A stretch of 64,000 nucleotides of DNA from Telmatobacter sp. DSM 110680 (GTDB lineage: Bacteria; Acidobacteriota; Terriglobia; Terriglobales; Acidobacteriaceae): contig NZ_CP121196.1 in the NCBI RefSeq assembly GCF_039994875.1, forward strand, positions 1,674,001 to 1,738,000, given 5' to 3'. The first letter of the stretch is position 1, and every line of letters starts with the position of its first letter. A program made the translations under genes and the position numbers. Shown piece by piece: positions 35,274-44,291 of this stretch. The notes under the pieces were generated by a model. The model searched no databases. It worked only from the letters and a program-made list of their open reading frames with translations, and had not been told where the DNA came from.

Positions 35274-36533
35274 CTATGGATAGATGCCACGCAGGTGAAT
35301 GGCTTCAGCGACGCGGCCGATGCCCAGCATATTCGCTGCGATCCGCATCGACACGTTGCGATCAATGTGAATCTTCAGCACGTCTTTGAAGGATGTCTTC
35401 ATCACCTTCTCGAGGCGGTTGTAAACGTCCTGTGCCTCCCAGAAGAGGTGCTGCTCGTCCTGCACCCATTCGAAGTAGGACACCGTGACACCACCGGCAT
35501 TGCAAAGAATGTCGGGGATAACAAACGCACCTTTCGCCTCGAGAATCCTGTCGGCTGCCGGAGTAAGTGGGCCATTGGCAGCTTCAGCGATGATGCGCGC
35601 CCCTATGGTATTTGCATTCTCGCCGGTGACAGCGTTCTCAAGTGCGGCAGGAACGAGAATGTCGCACTTTAAGGCCAACAACGCAGCGGGTTCGATCGGC
35701 TCGCTGCCTGGGAATCCGTACACATGCCCAGTGATTTCTTTCATGTGCATCAGTTCCGGAATGTCGAGCCCATCGCGGTTGTAGATGCAACCAGTCGAAT
35801 CGCTGACCGCGATGATCCGTGCGCCAGCTTCATGCAGCAGTTGCGCCGCAATCGATCCGGCATTGCCGAATCCCTGCACCGCAACCGTAGCGCCTTTCAG
35901 CGGGATGTCGAGGTGCTCGCATGCGCACTGGATGGTGTAGAAGCAGCCGCGGCCTGTGGCTTCATTGCGGCCAAGCGATCCGCCAAGGCTGATCGGCTTG
36001 CCGGTAACGACGCCGGGGATCGTGTAGCCCTTGGTCATGCTGTAGGTGTCCATGATCCAGGCCATGGTTTGTGAGTTGGTGTAAACATCTGGTGCAGGAA
36101 TGTCCTGATCGGGACCTATCAAGGGTAGAATCGCGCTGGTGTAGCGGCGCGTCATCCGCTCAAGTTCGCCCTGCGACATGTGTTTGGGATCGCAGGTTAT
36201 GCCACCCTTACCGCCGCCAAACGGAATATTCACGACCGCGCACTTCCAGGTCATCCACGTGGCCAAAGCTTTCACTTCATCCAGAGTGACCTGCGGATGG
36301 AAGCGAATGCCGCCTTTGGCGGGACCGCGGGCAGTGGAGTGCTGTACGCGATAGGCCTCAAAGCGGTGGATGTGTCCGTCGTCCATGCGGACAGGGACAG
36401 TTACGGTAAGCACGCGCTCGGGAAACTTGATCATCTCCCGCGTATCGTTGTCGAGGCCGAGGGCGTCCGCCGCGGAATCAAAATTCTCCAGCGCCACGTC
36501 ATAGGCATTGTCTACGAGTTTTGTTGCGAGCAT
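35274..36533 (-). CDS. gdhA: glutamate dehydrogenase (Glu/Leu/Phe/Val dehydrogenase family)
   Basis: Oxidatively deaminates glutamate to 2-oxoglutarate or the reverse. The 419-residue length and sequence match the hexameric NAD-type enzymes: AKGGIRFHPQVTLDEV, the catalytic Lys region FGGGKGGITCDP, GPDQDIPAPDVYT, and the Rossmann motif VQGFGNAGSIAAQLL, ending in RVAEAIHLRG. Strong site AAGGAGGAAAC before ATG 36533. It follows ilvE by 180 bp on the same strand, where regenerating 2-oxoglutarate for the transaminase is the obvious role. The 180-bp gap allows for its own promoter. Confidence 0.95.
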   Translation of the reverse strand: MLATKLVDNAYDVALENFDSAADALGLDNDTREMIKFPERVLTVTVPVRMDDGHIHRFEAYRVQHSTARGPAKGGIRFHPQVTLDEVKALATWMTWKCAVVNIPFGGGKGGITCDPKHMSQGELERMTRRYTSAILPLIGPDQDIPAPDVYTNSQTMAWIMDTYSMTKGYTIPGVVTGKPISLGGSLGRNEATGRGCFYTIQCACEHLDIPLKGATVAVQGFGNAGSIAAQLLHEAGARIIAVSDSTGCIYNRDGLDIPELMHMKEITGHVYGFPGSEPIEPAALLALKCDILVPAALENAVTGENANTIGARIIAEAANGPLTPAADRILEAKGAFVIPDILCNAGGVTVSYFEWVQDEQHLFWEAQDVYNRLEKVMKTSFKDVLKIHIDRNVSMRIAANMLGIGRVAEAIHLRGIYP

Positions 36534-36713
36534 CGTTGTTTCCTCCTTCTGGCAAGACCAGAGAAGGTGCTCTTTCTGACCGCGCGCGAGGTCGACGCTC
36601 GCAGATGGCTACGTCAACTCCAGTGTCCGGCCTTCGGGGTATTTCCTCTCCGGTTTGCATTGCCCCCACCGTCTACCATGCGGGTGCAGCGAGAGAGCTT
36701 GCTCCGTCAACGA

Positions 36714-37688
36714 TTAATCAACAATGGAAACCAGTTCCTGCTCGTGTTTCATCCGCGACTGATAGACCGGCGTGAGCCAGTTCCAGTAAGCCTGCAGGTG
36801 TCCGCGGGTCGCATCGAAATACAGCTTTTGTATTGAGTGCGTAACCGCTCCGATTGTTCCGGTCTTCACTTCGCGGTGGTCAACGCGCACAATGGGTGCG
36901 ACGCCGACGGCCGTTCCCGTGAAGAACAGTTCGTCACATACGTAAAGTTCGCTGCGGTCGATCGGTCTTTCAATGACCCGCAGTCCCATTTCGCGAAACG
37001 CCAGTTCCATGATGCAGTTTCGCGTGATGCCCTCGAGAGCGTTCTCGGTCACAGAGGGCGTAATGAGCTTTCCGTCGCGCACCATGAAGATGTTGCAGGT
37101 GGCGCCTTCAGCGACGTGTCCATTTTCGTTTAGAAAGATGGCTTCGTCGAAACCGGCCAGGCGTGCATCGTCACTGGCCAACGCGCTGTTCACATAGGCG
37201 CCGCAGATCTTGGCGCGCGCCGGAATCGCATTGTCCTCGATCCGACGCCAGGAGCTTACTCCGGCGTGCAGGCCTTTGTCGCTATGCAAATATTCGCCAA
37301 AGGGAAGTGCAACGATTGCAAAGGCATCCTGGTCATCGGTGCTGACACCCACGCGTTCGGCGGACTTGTAAGCCAGGGGTCGAACATAAACATTGGTGTG
37401 GAACGCATTGCGGCGCATCAGCTCGACCGTAATCGCGCAGAGTTCCGGCACCGTAGCTGGAACCTGAATGCGCAGAATGCCGCAGTTCTTTTTCCAGCGC
37501 TCGTAATGCTCGTGGGCGCGCAGGATAAACAGATCGTCGTCAGTGGGAACCCAGTGCGCGCGAATACCTTCAAAGACCCCGGTGCCGTAGTGCAGTGCGT
37601 GCGTAAGGATGTTGACCTGCGCATCGCGCAGAGGCATATATTTGCCATCGAAGTACACGATCAGATTTGGATCGGCAGTGGCTTTCAT
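36714..37688 (-). CDS. ilvE: branched-chain amino acid aminotransferase (class IV)
   Basis: PLP enzyme interconverting valine, leucine and isoleucine with their 2-oxo acids, using 2-oxoglutarate/glutamate. The 324-residue chain begins LIVYFDGKYMPLRDAQVN, has HALHYGTGVFEGIRA, the PLP Lys in RPLAYKSAERVG, ENGHVAEGATCNIFMV and FFTGTAVGVAPI. The start codon overlaps the stop of the VOR beta-gamma gene (ATGA), so it is translated with the oxidoreductase. This position, apart from any ilv biosynthesis genes, points to catabolism. Biosynthetic use in the reverse direction cannot be excluded. Confidence 0.94.
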   Translation of the reverse strand: MKATADPNLIVYFDGKYMPLRDAQVNILTHALHYGTGVFEGIRAHWVPTDDDLFILRAHEHYERWKKNCGILRIQVPATVPELCAITVELMRRNAFHTNVYVRPLAYKSAERVGVSTDDQDAFAIVALPFGEYLHSDKGLHAGVSSWRRIEDNAIPARAKICGAYVNSALASDDARLAGFDEAIFLNENGHVAEGATCNIFMVRDGKLITPSVTENALEGITRNCIMELAFREMGLRVIERPIDRSELYVCDELFFTGTAVGVAPIVRVDHREVKTGTIGAVTHSIQKLYFDATRGHLQAYWNWLTPVYQSRMKHEQELVSIVD

Positions 37689-39187
37689 ACCGCAACCTCT
37701 TTCGGGGTCCCCGGGAACAGGTCTTGGTCGATGGGGTGTTTGTGCGTTTCGCGATACAGTTCGCGCCCTCGCGCCAGGGCCCGTTCATCAAGCTGATACC
37801 AGCGCTCGGATTTGACCAGGCGATGGAGTGCCTCATCGATACTGGGCTGAGGCAGCGCACCTGAAATCTCAAGCAGCGCGCCAAGCATCACCATGTTTGC
37901 CGCGCGGGGATCACCCAGTTCATTGGCAGCTTGCGTGAAGTTCAGAGCCAGAACGTTCACATCTTCGCGTTCGCAATCATCCGGAAAAACGTCGCCGTTG
38001 TAGATCACCCATCCGCCTGTCTGCACACTCAAGTCAAACTTGCGCAGCGATGGCTCGTTCATGGCGATCAGGAAATTGGGCACCGTGACCAGAGGAGAAT
38101 CGATGGGTTCGTTTGAAACGCGCACGTGGCAGTTTGAAGTTCCCGAGCGCATCTCCGGTCCGTACGATGGCAACCACGAGACTTCGAGTCCAGCATCGAG
38201 TCCAGCCTCGGCCAGCACTTCGCCGAGCAGGAGGACGCCTTGCCCACCAAACCCTGCAACGCGAACGTGAAGATCTACATGACTCGCTTCATTACTCGTT
38301 ATTGGAATGTGCGGCAGATCCTCGTGCTCGATTCCAAGGATGGCGGGGATCTCTTCGAGACTTGGCGCGTGATTCGTTGCAACGCGCGGCTCGCGATCCT
38401 TGGTCCGATCGCAGACAACTCCAAGAGGATACGTCTTTTCCATGACGTCACGGACCCAATGCTGCGCCTCGACGGCAGACATCTTCCAGATCGTGGGGCA
38501 AGGCGAAAGAACTTCAATCATCGAGAATCCGAGTCCGCGCACCTGGTTCTCGACGGCGCGCTTCACGGCGCGTCCGGCCTGCGCGATCTGCTTGTTGTCG
38601 CCGAGGCCCACGCGCTCGATGTAGACAGGAGCATCGAGCGTCGCCAGGAGTTCGCTCATGCGGAGCGGGTAGCCTTCGTTAGCGGCGTTGCGACCAAAAG
38701 GCGTGGTCGTGCTCTTCTGGCCAAGTAGAGTTGTCGGCGCAGCCTGTCCACCCGTCATGCTGTAGATGGCGTTGTTAACAAATAGGACAGTGATGTTTTC
38801 GCCGCGATTGGCCGCGTGCAGAATCTCCGCAGCGCCTATCGCCGAAAGATCTCCGTCGCCTTGGTAACTGATGACGATACTGTGCGGGTGGCTGCGCTTT
38901 GCCGCCGTAGCAACCGCAGGCGCACGTCCATGCGCCGCCTGGATATTGCCGACATCGAAGTAGTTGTATGCGAATACGGAACAACCAACCGGGCTGATCA
39001 GCACGGTTTGATTCTGTATGCCGAGTTCATCTATTGCTTTGGCTAGCATCTTGTGCACAATGCCGTGTCCGCAACCGGGGCAATAGTGCGTCTGGTGTTG
39101 CAACTCTTCTTTGCGCGCGTAGGTTTCGTAGAAGACTTTCGCCTTCGAATGCACTACTTCGTAATCGGATTCCATGGCACTAGACAT
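37685..39187 (-). CDS. 2-oxoacid:ferredoxin oxidoreductase, fused beta (TPP) and gamma subunits
   Basis: A 500-residue protein. The N-terminal ~270 residues are the thiamine-diphosphate subunit: [39 protein letters not shown] with the GDG motif, and [12 protein letters not shown]. The C-terminal ~180 residues are the gamma domain: [35 protein letters not shown] and [12 protein letters not shown]. In many organisms these are separate chains, so this is a beta-gamma fusion. ATG 39187 is chosen because AAGGAG lies upstream inside the alpha gene; ATG 39175 lacks one. Together with alpha and the ferredoxin-like delta it cleaves 2-oxo acids to acyl-CoA and CO2, reducing ferredoxin. Confidence 0.92.
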   Translation of the reverse strand: MSSAMESDYEVVHSKAKVFYETYARKEELQHQTHYCPGCGHGIVHKMLAKAIDELGIQNQTVLISPVGCSVFAYNYFDVGNIQAAHGRAPAVATAAKRSHPHSIVISYQGDGDLSAIGAAEILHAANRGENITVLFVNNAIYSMTGGQAAPTTLLGQKSTTTPFGRNAANEGYPLRMSELLATLDAPVYIERVGLGDNKQIAQAGRAVKRAVENQVRGLGFSMIEVLSPCPTIWKMSAVEAQHWVRDVMEKTYPLGVVCDRTKDREPRVATNHAPSLEEIPAILGIEHEDLPHIPITSNEASHVDLHVRVAGFGGQGVLLLGEVLAEAGLDAGLEVSWLPSYGPEMRSGTSNCHVRVSNEPIDSPLVTVPNFLIAMNEPSLRKFDLSVQTGGWVIYNGDVFPDDCEREDVNVLALNFTQAANELGDPRAANMVMLGALLEISGALPQPSIDEALHRLVKSERWYQLDERALARGRELYRETHKHPIDQDLFPGTPKEVAV

Positions 39188-40247
39188 GGGCCATCTGCTC
39201 CTTCTCGGCGACAGCCAAAACAAACTTGAGAATGTCTTCGTGCGACGGCACATTACCGCCGACGCGACTTAGGAATTCCACGGGGCGTGCGCCGTTCAAC
39301 GCGAGCCGAACGTCTTCGACCATCTGCCCGTTGCTCATCTCCACGACAACGAAGGAATGCGCTCGCTTGGCCAACCGCTGGAAATCCGCAGTAGGGAATG
39401 GGTAGAGAGTGATGGGCCGCAGTAATCCGACCTTAATGCCCATCGCCCGAGCTTCCGCGGTTACGGCCTTCAAGATGCGTCCCACAATGCCGTAACCAAC
39501 AAGGACAAAGTCAGCGTCGTCGGTGAACCAGTGTTCGGCTCTCGTCTCGCGCAGTTCGGCCTGGCGATATTTCGCTTCAAGTGCGTGCATGTGCGACTCA
39601 AGGTCGTCGGCGCCCATATGCAGAGACGTGATCATGTTGGCGCGTGACTCAGAAGTTCCGGCCACGGCCCAGTCAGGCAGTTGCGGGGCTATCGCTTTTT
39701 CCGCGAACTCAACGGGCTCCATCATCTGGCCTACAAAACCGTCTGCAAGAATTACCACCGGATTGCGATAGCGGTCGGCAAGTTCGAACGCGAGTGCGGT
39801 AAGGTCGGCCATCTCCTGTGCGGAGTAAGGCGCGAGCACGATGGTGCGATAGTTTCCGTTGCCGCCGCCCTTCACCACCTGGTGATAGTCGCCCTGCTCT
39901 GAAGCGATGTTGCCAAGCCCCGGGCCACCGCGCGTGATATCGGCGATGACGCAAGGCAGTTCCGCGCCAGCCATGTAGCTGATGCCTTCCTGCATCAGGC
40001 TGATGCCAGGACCGCTCGATGCCGTCATGCAGCGAACGCCTGCCGAAGATGCGCCGTAGAGCATATTGATGGCCGCTACTTCGCTCTCCGCTTGTAGAAA
40101 TACGCCGCCCACCTGCGGCATGTAGAGCGCGGCAGCCTCCGTAATTTCGCTGGCGGGAGTAATTGGATAACCATAGAAACCGCGGCAACCGGCGAGTATC
40201 GCGCTTCGCACAATCGCTTCATTGCCCTTCATCAATTGCTTGCGCAT
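39180..40247 (-). CDS. vorB: 2-oxoacid:ferredoxin oxidoreductase alpha subunit, VorB-like
   Basis: A 355-residue alpha subunit. It starts [19 protein letters not shown] and carries [51 protein letters not shown] and [18 protein letters not shown]. This sequence is the form I associate with 2-ketoisovalerate (VOR-type) enzymes more than pyruvate or 2-oxoglutarate types. The neighbouring ilvE supports branched-chain substrates, though 2-oxoglutarate remains possible. AGGAGG at the end of the ferredoxin gene sets ATG 40247 as the start, giving a 16-bp overlap. Confidence 0.9.
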   Translation of the reverse strand: MRKQLMKGNEAIVRSAILAGCRGFYGYPITPASEITEAAALYMPQVGGVFLQAESEVAAINMLYGASSAGVRCMTASSGPGISLMQEGISYMAGAELPCVIADITRGGPGLGNIASEQGDYHQVVKGGGNGNYRTIVLAPYSAQEMADLTALAFELADRYRNPVVILADGFVGQMMEPVEFAEKAIAPQLPDWAVAGTSESRANMITSLHMGADDLESHMHALEAKYRQAELRETRAEHWFTDDADFVLVGYGIVGRILKAVTAEARAMGIKVGLLRPITLYPFPTADFQRLAKRAHSFVVVEMSNGQMVEDVRLALNGARPVEFLSRVGGNVPSHEDILKFVLAVAEKEQMAHV

Positions 40248-40528
40248 GCCAGGACCTCCTGTTGCTGCACGGCGACACCGTGGCGCAGACGCAGAACGGT
40301 AATCGCTCCGGGTTCGGGGCACGCCAGGAAGCAAATTCCGCAGCCCGTGCAGCCGGAGCCGTTATAAGTCGCGGTGCGATATCCGTAATGATTGAGCTGT
40401 TCGCTCAGATGGATTGCCTTGGGAGGGCACGCCTCGATGCATAGTCCGCATCCCTTGCATTCGTTTCCGTCTACGCGCAGCAGGCCCCGATCTCGCTTGC
40501 CTGTTCCGGTCTTTTCTGGGGATGTCAT
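40232..40528 (-). CDS. 2x[4Fe-4S] ferredoxin, delta subunit of the 2-oxoacid oxidoreductase
   Basis: A 98-residue protein with two CxxCxxCxxxCP cluster motifs, [16 protein letters not shown] and [17 protein letters not shown], the normal bacterial dicluster arrangement. The ~25 N-terminal and ~20 C-terminal residues are polar extensions. It would carry electrons from the TPP subunit to soluble ferredoxin. Lies between the CoA-transferase and alpha-subunit genes with tight spacing, and its 3' end carries the ribosome site of the alpha gene. Confidence 0.94.
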   Translation of the reverse strand: MTSPEKTGTGKRDRGLLRVDGNECKGCGLCIEACPPKAIHLSEQLNHYGYRTATYNGSGCTGCGICFLACPEPGAITVLRLRHGVAVQQQEVLACASN

Positions 40529-40555
40529 GATTCGCTCCTCATAGTGATGGCTGCC

Positions 40556-41875
40556 TCACGCGTACGCGGCTGTCTGGCTCTTCAGGTAATGCGCGCGCAC
40601 CGCGAAATCCTGTAGTTCCTGCTGGAAACGGGGATCAGCAATCGCAATAAGCGCTTCGGAGCGTTCCCGCAGGGTTTTGCCGTGCAGATAAGCGACTCCA
40701 TGTTCGGTCACAACGTAGTGCACGTCCGCACGTGACGTCACCACGCCCGCACCGGGTTCTAAAACCGGAACGATGCGGGATATCGCGCTGCGGCACGCTG
40801 TGGACAGCAAAGCGATGATCGGAACACCCCCGCGCGACCGTGCCGCCCCGCGAATGAAATCAAGTTGGCCGCCAAATCCGCTGTAGGGCTTGGTGCCGAG
40901 TGAGTCAGCGCAAACCTGGCCAGTCAGATCGATCTGCAACGCGGAGTTGATGGCGACCATGCGATCGTTCTGCGCGACCACGAATGGATCGTTGGTGTAG
41001 GAGATGGAACGGAACTCAAAGCTGGGATTCTCGTGGATGTAGTCAAAGAGCTTCTGGGTACCGAGAACGAATGCCGCTACTGCCTTGCCGCGATGCAGCG
41101 ACTTTCGTGCTCCGTTGATGATGCCTGCTTCCATCAGATCGACTACACCGTCCGGGCACATTTCGGTATGAATGCCGAGATCGTGTTTGTCCTGGAGGCA
41201 ATGCAGCACCGCTTCGGAGATGCCGCCTATTCCGGGCTGAAGTGTTGCGCCGTCGGGAATGAGCGTGGCGACGTTGCGACCCACCTTCATCTGCATCTCG
41301 CTGAATGGCTCGGTGGGCAATTCGAGGAGCTGCCGCGAGGTCTCGACAAAAGCGGAGATCTGGCTGACGTGAATTGACGTGTCTCCATGAGTCCGAGGCG
41401 CGCGATCATTCACCTCGGCAATGACCGTTTTGGCGCAGCGAGCCGCAGTCATCGTGCAGTCGACAGTCGTGCTCAGGCTTACGAATCCATGCGCATCCGG
41501 CGGAGACACCTGCATCAGTACTACATCGAGTGGCAAGGCTCCGCTTTCAAACAACCCTTCGATCTCGCTAAGGAATATTGGTGTGTAATCGGCGCGGCCT
41601 GCAGCTACGGCCTCGCGCACGTTGTCGCCAAGGAACAATCCGCGATGGCGAAAGTGGCCTTCGTATTCGGGTCTTGTATACGTAGCTTCGCCGAGAGTCT
41701 TCATGTGAACGAGTTCGACATCGAAGAGCTCCGCCGATCGCGCTACCAATGCATCGATCAGTGGCTTTGGTGTGCCGCAACTCGGCTGGATCCAGACGCG
41801 ATCACCGGAGCGCACAAATTTGAGTGCCTGTGCGGCGCTCATGCGTCGTCCCCGGTATTCCTCCTGCCAGTTCAC
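40556..41875 (-). CDS. acetyl-CoA hydrolase/transferase family (4-hydroxybutyrate/butyrate:acetate CoA-transferase-like)
   Basis: A 439-residue type I CoA-transferase. The N-terminus NWQEEYRGRRMSAAQAL is typical of the family, which supports GTG 41875 as the start; an ATG at 41926 would add 17 residues. Other features are QPSCGTPKPLIDAL, VSPPDAHGFVSLS, IAEVNDRAPRTHGD, GATLQPGIGGISEAVL, the probable catalytic Glu region HTEMCPDGVVDLMEAG, and GFGGQLDFIRGAARSRGG. It would move CoA between acyl groups and acetate. Just upstream of the VOR-type genes, it could release isobutyrate, isovalerate and 2-methylbutyrate while saving the thioester energy. Confidence 0.9.
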   Translation of the reverse strand: MNWQEEYRGRRMSAAQALKFVRSGDRVWIQPSCGTPKPLIDALVARSAELFDVELVHMKTLGEATYTRPEYEGHFRHRGLFLGDNVREAVAAGRADYTPIFLSEIEGLFESGALPLDVVLMQVSPPDAHGFVSLSTTVDCTMTAARCAKTVIAEVNDRAPRTHGDTSIHVSQISAFVETSRQLLELPTEPFSEMQMKVGRNVATLIPDGATLQPGIGGISEAVLHCLQDKHDLGIHTEMCPDGVVDLMEAGIINGARKSLHRGKAVAAFVLGTQKLFDYIHENPSFEFRSISYTNDPFVVAQNDRMVAINSALQIDLTGQVCADSLGTKPYSGFGGQLDFIRGAARSRGGVPIIALLSTACRSAISRIVPVLEPGAGVVTSRADVHYVVTEHGVAYLHGKTLRERSEALIAIADPRFQQELQDFAVRAHYLKSQTAAYA

Positions 41876-42267
41876 AATGTTTCGTCTCCGGGCCGTTTTA
41901 CCTAACAACTTCAAGGCCTGCTTCAACTTCGGGTTTCAGAAGACATCCCCCAAAGCCCGGAATATGTTGCTCTCACCCACCGCGTTCGGACTGTGACCGC
42001 AGTCACCCATCAGCGACGGCGATTGCGGCCAGATTTTGGGTCTGAAGGGCCCTTTAAAAGGCTCGAAAAAGATGCCCGGAGAGAACGCAGAATGGGCTGC
42101 AGATTTGGTCCGAAACTCTGTCTTCAGCGACCTTCGCAAGTGGTTGAAGAGGCGTGACCTGCCATCATTCGAAGCGGAGGAATCAATCGCCTGGGTACAA
42201 CCCGCGTTTATACGCTTCACATCTGACTTGCTTGTAAGAGATCTGCGTTGCACCAGGAGAGGAATAT
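41876..42267. other. intergenic region between the catabolic block and the BON lipoprotein gene
   Basis: 392 bases with no supported gene. It should contain both divergent promoters. A short dyad GTGAC-CGCA-GTCAC lies at 41994-42007. A rightward frame starting at 42036 would overlap the BON gene and is not convincing. Confidence 0.4.
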
Positions 42268-42831
42268 ATGAAACTTACAGCAAACCGCCACACATTCCTG
42301 CTCAGCACGGCCGCCATTCTGGCCGGCGCGATGGTTGTTGCAGGCTGCAATAAGCCGGCCCACCCCGACGAAAAGTCAGCAGTCAGCGATTCACTTAAAA
42401 ATAACAACCTGAGCGCGGTCAGCGTCTCGCAGGATCGAGACAAAGGCGTCATGACGCTCAAGGGAAACTTGGATTCCCAGGATCTAAAGAACCAGGCTGA
42501 AAACATCGCCAAGCAGGCGGCTCCGGACTATACAGTTGCCGACGAGATCGGTGTACGGCCTCCGGGAGCAAGTGAAGCAGGCTCGGTGGCTTCTAACCTC
42601 GACAGCGCAATTGAAGACAACTTCAAGGCGATGATCAAGGCTCACGCCAATCTCAACGATCAAAGCATCAGCGGTTCTGCCAAAAACGGCACCCTGGTGA
42701 TTAAGGGATCGGTAAAGACGGCCAAGCAGAAGAAGGAAGCCGAAGACCTCGCCAAAAAGATCCCCAATGTCCAGCAGGTCGTCAACGAGATCGAAATCAA
42801 GACTGACAAGCATTCGACCACGAATTCGTAA
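42268..42831 (+). CDS. BON-domain lipoprotein
   Basis: A 187-residue protein with a lipoprotein signal (lipobox VAGC, Cys about residue 29) and two BON modules. The first (SDSLKNNNLSAVSVSQD then GVMTLKGNLDSQDLKNQA) and the second (DNFKAMIKAHANL then GTLVIKGSVKTAKQKKEA and VQQVVNEIEI) each show the alpha-beta pattern with the central Gly-x-V/L. BON domains bind phospholipid or peptidoglycan-associated surfaces, as in OsmY and the Kbp proteins, so this is probably an outer-membrane or periplasmic stress protein. A good site GGAGAGGAA lies before the ATG. Confidence 0.9.
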   Translation: MKLTANRHTFLLSTAAILAGAMVVAGCNKPAHPDEKSAVSDSLKNNNLSAVSVSQDRDKGVMTLKGNLDSQDLKNQAENIAKQAAPDYTVADEIGVRPPGASEAGSVASNLDSAIEDNFKAMIKAHANLNDQSISGSAKNGTLVIKGSVKTAKQKKEAEDLAKKIPNVQQVVNEIEIKTDKHSTTNS

Positions 42832-42875
42832 GTAAAAACTCCTTATTGCTGCATAAGCAAAAGCCGAATGACGAT

Positions 42876-42905
42876 AGATCTATATTTTGAGAAAGATCTA
42901 TATTT
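42876..42905. repeat. two copies of AGATCTATATTT
   Basis: The 12-mer AGATCTATATTT at 42876-42887 recurs exactly at 42894-42905, an 18-bp period (nearly two helical turns). Located between the BON gene and its terminator. Confidence 0.6.
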
Positions 42906-42920
42906 CGATTAGCGCATCGC

Positions 42921-42957
42921 GAAGCCCCGTCAGCCAATGCCTGCCGGGGCTTCTTTA
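42921..42957 (+). terminator. terminator of the BON lipoprotein gene
   Basis: GAAGCCCCG / CGGGGCTTC arms with a 15-nt loop followed by TTTA, 90 bp after the stop. Confidence 0.75.
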
Positions 42958-43100
42958 CTTGATTTCCATTTCGAGACTAGAGCCATAAATTCCCCAACTG
43001 GAATCGAAGCGACCCACATGCCCTGAAAAATTGCCCGTCTTAACTTTCTTGGCGGTGACAATCGTGCTGAAGAGGGTCTGCCAGGCAGTGGGGGGCGTCA

Positions 43101-43481
43101 ATGTTGCATCATTCCATTCGATTTTTACAGCCATTCTTTTCCGGAATCATGCTCGGTCTCATCGCAATGGTCTTGCACGAATGCGGCCATCTGGTGGTTG
43201 CCAAATCGCTTGATGTTCGGGTCAAACACGTTGGCTTGAGGTGGAACAAGGGTCTGTTCACGGTTCGGGAGCAGGGAACTGTCCATCAGAATCTTTTGAT
43301 TGCGATGGCTGGACCTTTCGTAAACCTGCTGCTGGTTGCTTTCGGGCCCTGGTACCCGGTGTTTGGCCTGGCCAACCTCTGCTATGCGCTGGCTAACACG
43401 TTGCCCATCGAGGGATCGGATGGCTTCAGGATCGCGGATTGCTGGAGGAGAATCCGGCGCGGTGAATTCGTAAACTGGTAG
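43101..43481 (+). CDS. minimal M50-like membrane metalloprotease
   Basis: A 126-residue integral membrane protein. The zinc motif HECGH (HExxH) lies within the first membrane helix (MLGLIAMVLHECGHLVVA). A later NTLPIEGSDGFRIAD segment is placed like the NPxPxxxxDG motif of site-2 proteases, with the Asp as third zinc ligand. About three membrane helices are predicted, fewer than in most M50 proteins, so it is near the minimal catalytic core. GGGGGCG precedes the ATG. It may be a regulated-proteolysis enzyme or a remnant; residues needed for activity appear present. Confidence 0.7.
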   Translation: MLHHSIRFLQPFFSGIMLGLIAMVLHECGHLVVAKSLDVRVKHVGLRWNKGLFTVREQGTVHQNLLIAMAGPFVNLLLVAFGPWYPVFGLANLCYALANTLPIEGSDGFRIADCWRRIRRGEFVNW

Positions 43482-43687
43482 AAGCGCGAGAAATCGTCGG
43501 ACATGTTCGGTGATATCGCGAATTCTCGCGGTAACAATCTTCATGTTGCTCATTCATTTGTGATTTACGTCACCTCGAATAGGCCGTATGGGCAGACGGA
43601 CATGATGGAAGTTGTACTTTTGTTACCACGATCGTGCGATGTCGCTTTGGAGATAAGTGGCTAGACTCTCATTCGTGGAGAACTTCT

Positions 43688-43927
43688 ATGAGAGAGAACG
43701 TTCATAAAGACGTTTACCGATTCGCCTACGACGAGGCTTCTACGGAACTTCGCAAGATCCTGAGATCGTTTGAACAGTTGTGCGCCCAGAAGAACCGGGT
43801 GGAAAAGCTCATTGAAGTCCTCAAGCCCGAAGTCGGCCTGCCGGAAGCTGCGGATGACGGCAAACTCGTTAAGCGGACCACCCACCTGCCTTATTGCACG
43901 GTTGTCACGCGACTTACAGTCCTTTAG
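43688..43927 (+). CDS. small helical protein of unknown function
   Basis: A 79-residue soluble protein. GGAGAA lies 7 nt before ATG 43688. The core YDEASTELRKILRSFEQL then KNRVEKLIEVLKPEVG is strongly helical with heptads, likely a short coiled coil. I recall acidobacterial proteins in which an LRxIxxxFExLxxRKxxIExxIxxLKP pattern is linked to a membrane anchor; here only the coil is present. No function known. A strong terminator follows. Confidence 0.55.
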   Translation: MRENVHKDVYRFAYDEASTELRKILRSFEQLCAQKNRVEKLIEVLKPEVGLPEAADDGKLVKRTTHLPYCTVVTRLTVL

Positions 43928-44291
43928 TAGTCCACCTCGCGATCCCCCCAAACGTCAGCCCGATACGACCCCAGACGTATCGAGCTGACGTTTTCATTTT
44001 TCTTACGCGCCCGAACCTTGGGTGCACCGTGAATGAGGCACAGCAGCGGAGGTTGCGCATTTGTTATCTGCCGATTTTTCCTATTTAAAATCAATTATTT
44101 AGCATTGCGCGTTCCCGAATCTGCTCCTCAGCGGAGTAATGGCGGTCGTTACTTTCGGGTAACCGATTGTATTTCTCACTCAGAATTGAGAAAATCCATG
44201 GCTACGGCTGGTTTCGGATCAGGGGGCCAGAATCGAGAACAGGGCTACCTCAGGCGACTTCACCCCCCGTTATCCCTGAAACCGTGGACCT
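43928..44291. other. intergenic region before the DUF192-PilZ gene
   Basis: 364 bases. Begins with the terminator at 43951-44000; the remainder is AT-richer (around 44080-44110) and should hold the promoter of the next gene. No gene is seen. Confidence 0.4.
43951..44000 (+). terminator. long-stem terminator
   Basis: AACGTCAGC ... GCTGACGTT arms with an inner CGATACG/CGTATCG stem, followed by TTCATTTTTCTT. Lies just after the small helical protein gene. Confidence 0.88.

Noticed and set aside
42036-42353. Rightward 105-codon open frame before the BON gene
   Set aside because: Runs into the BON coding sequence in another frame and shows no recognisable pattern.
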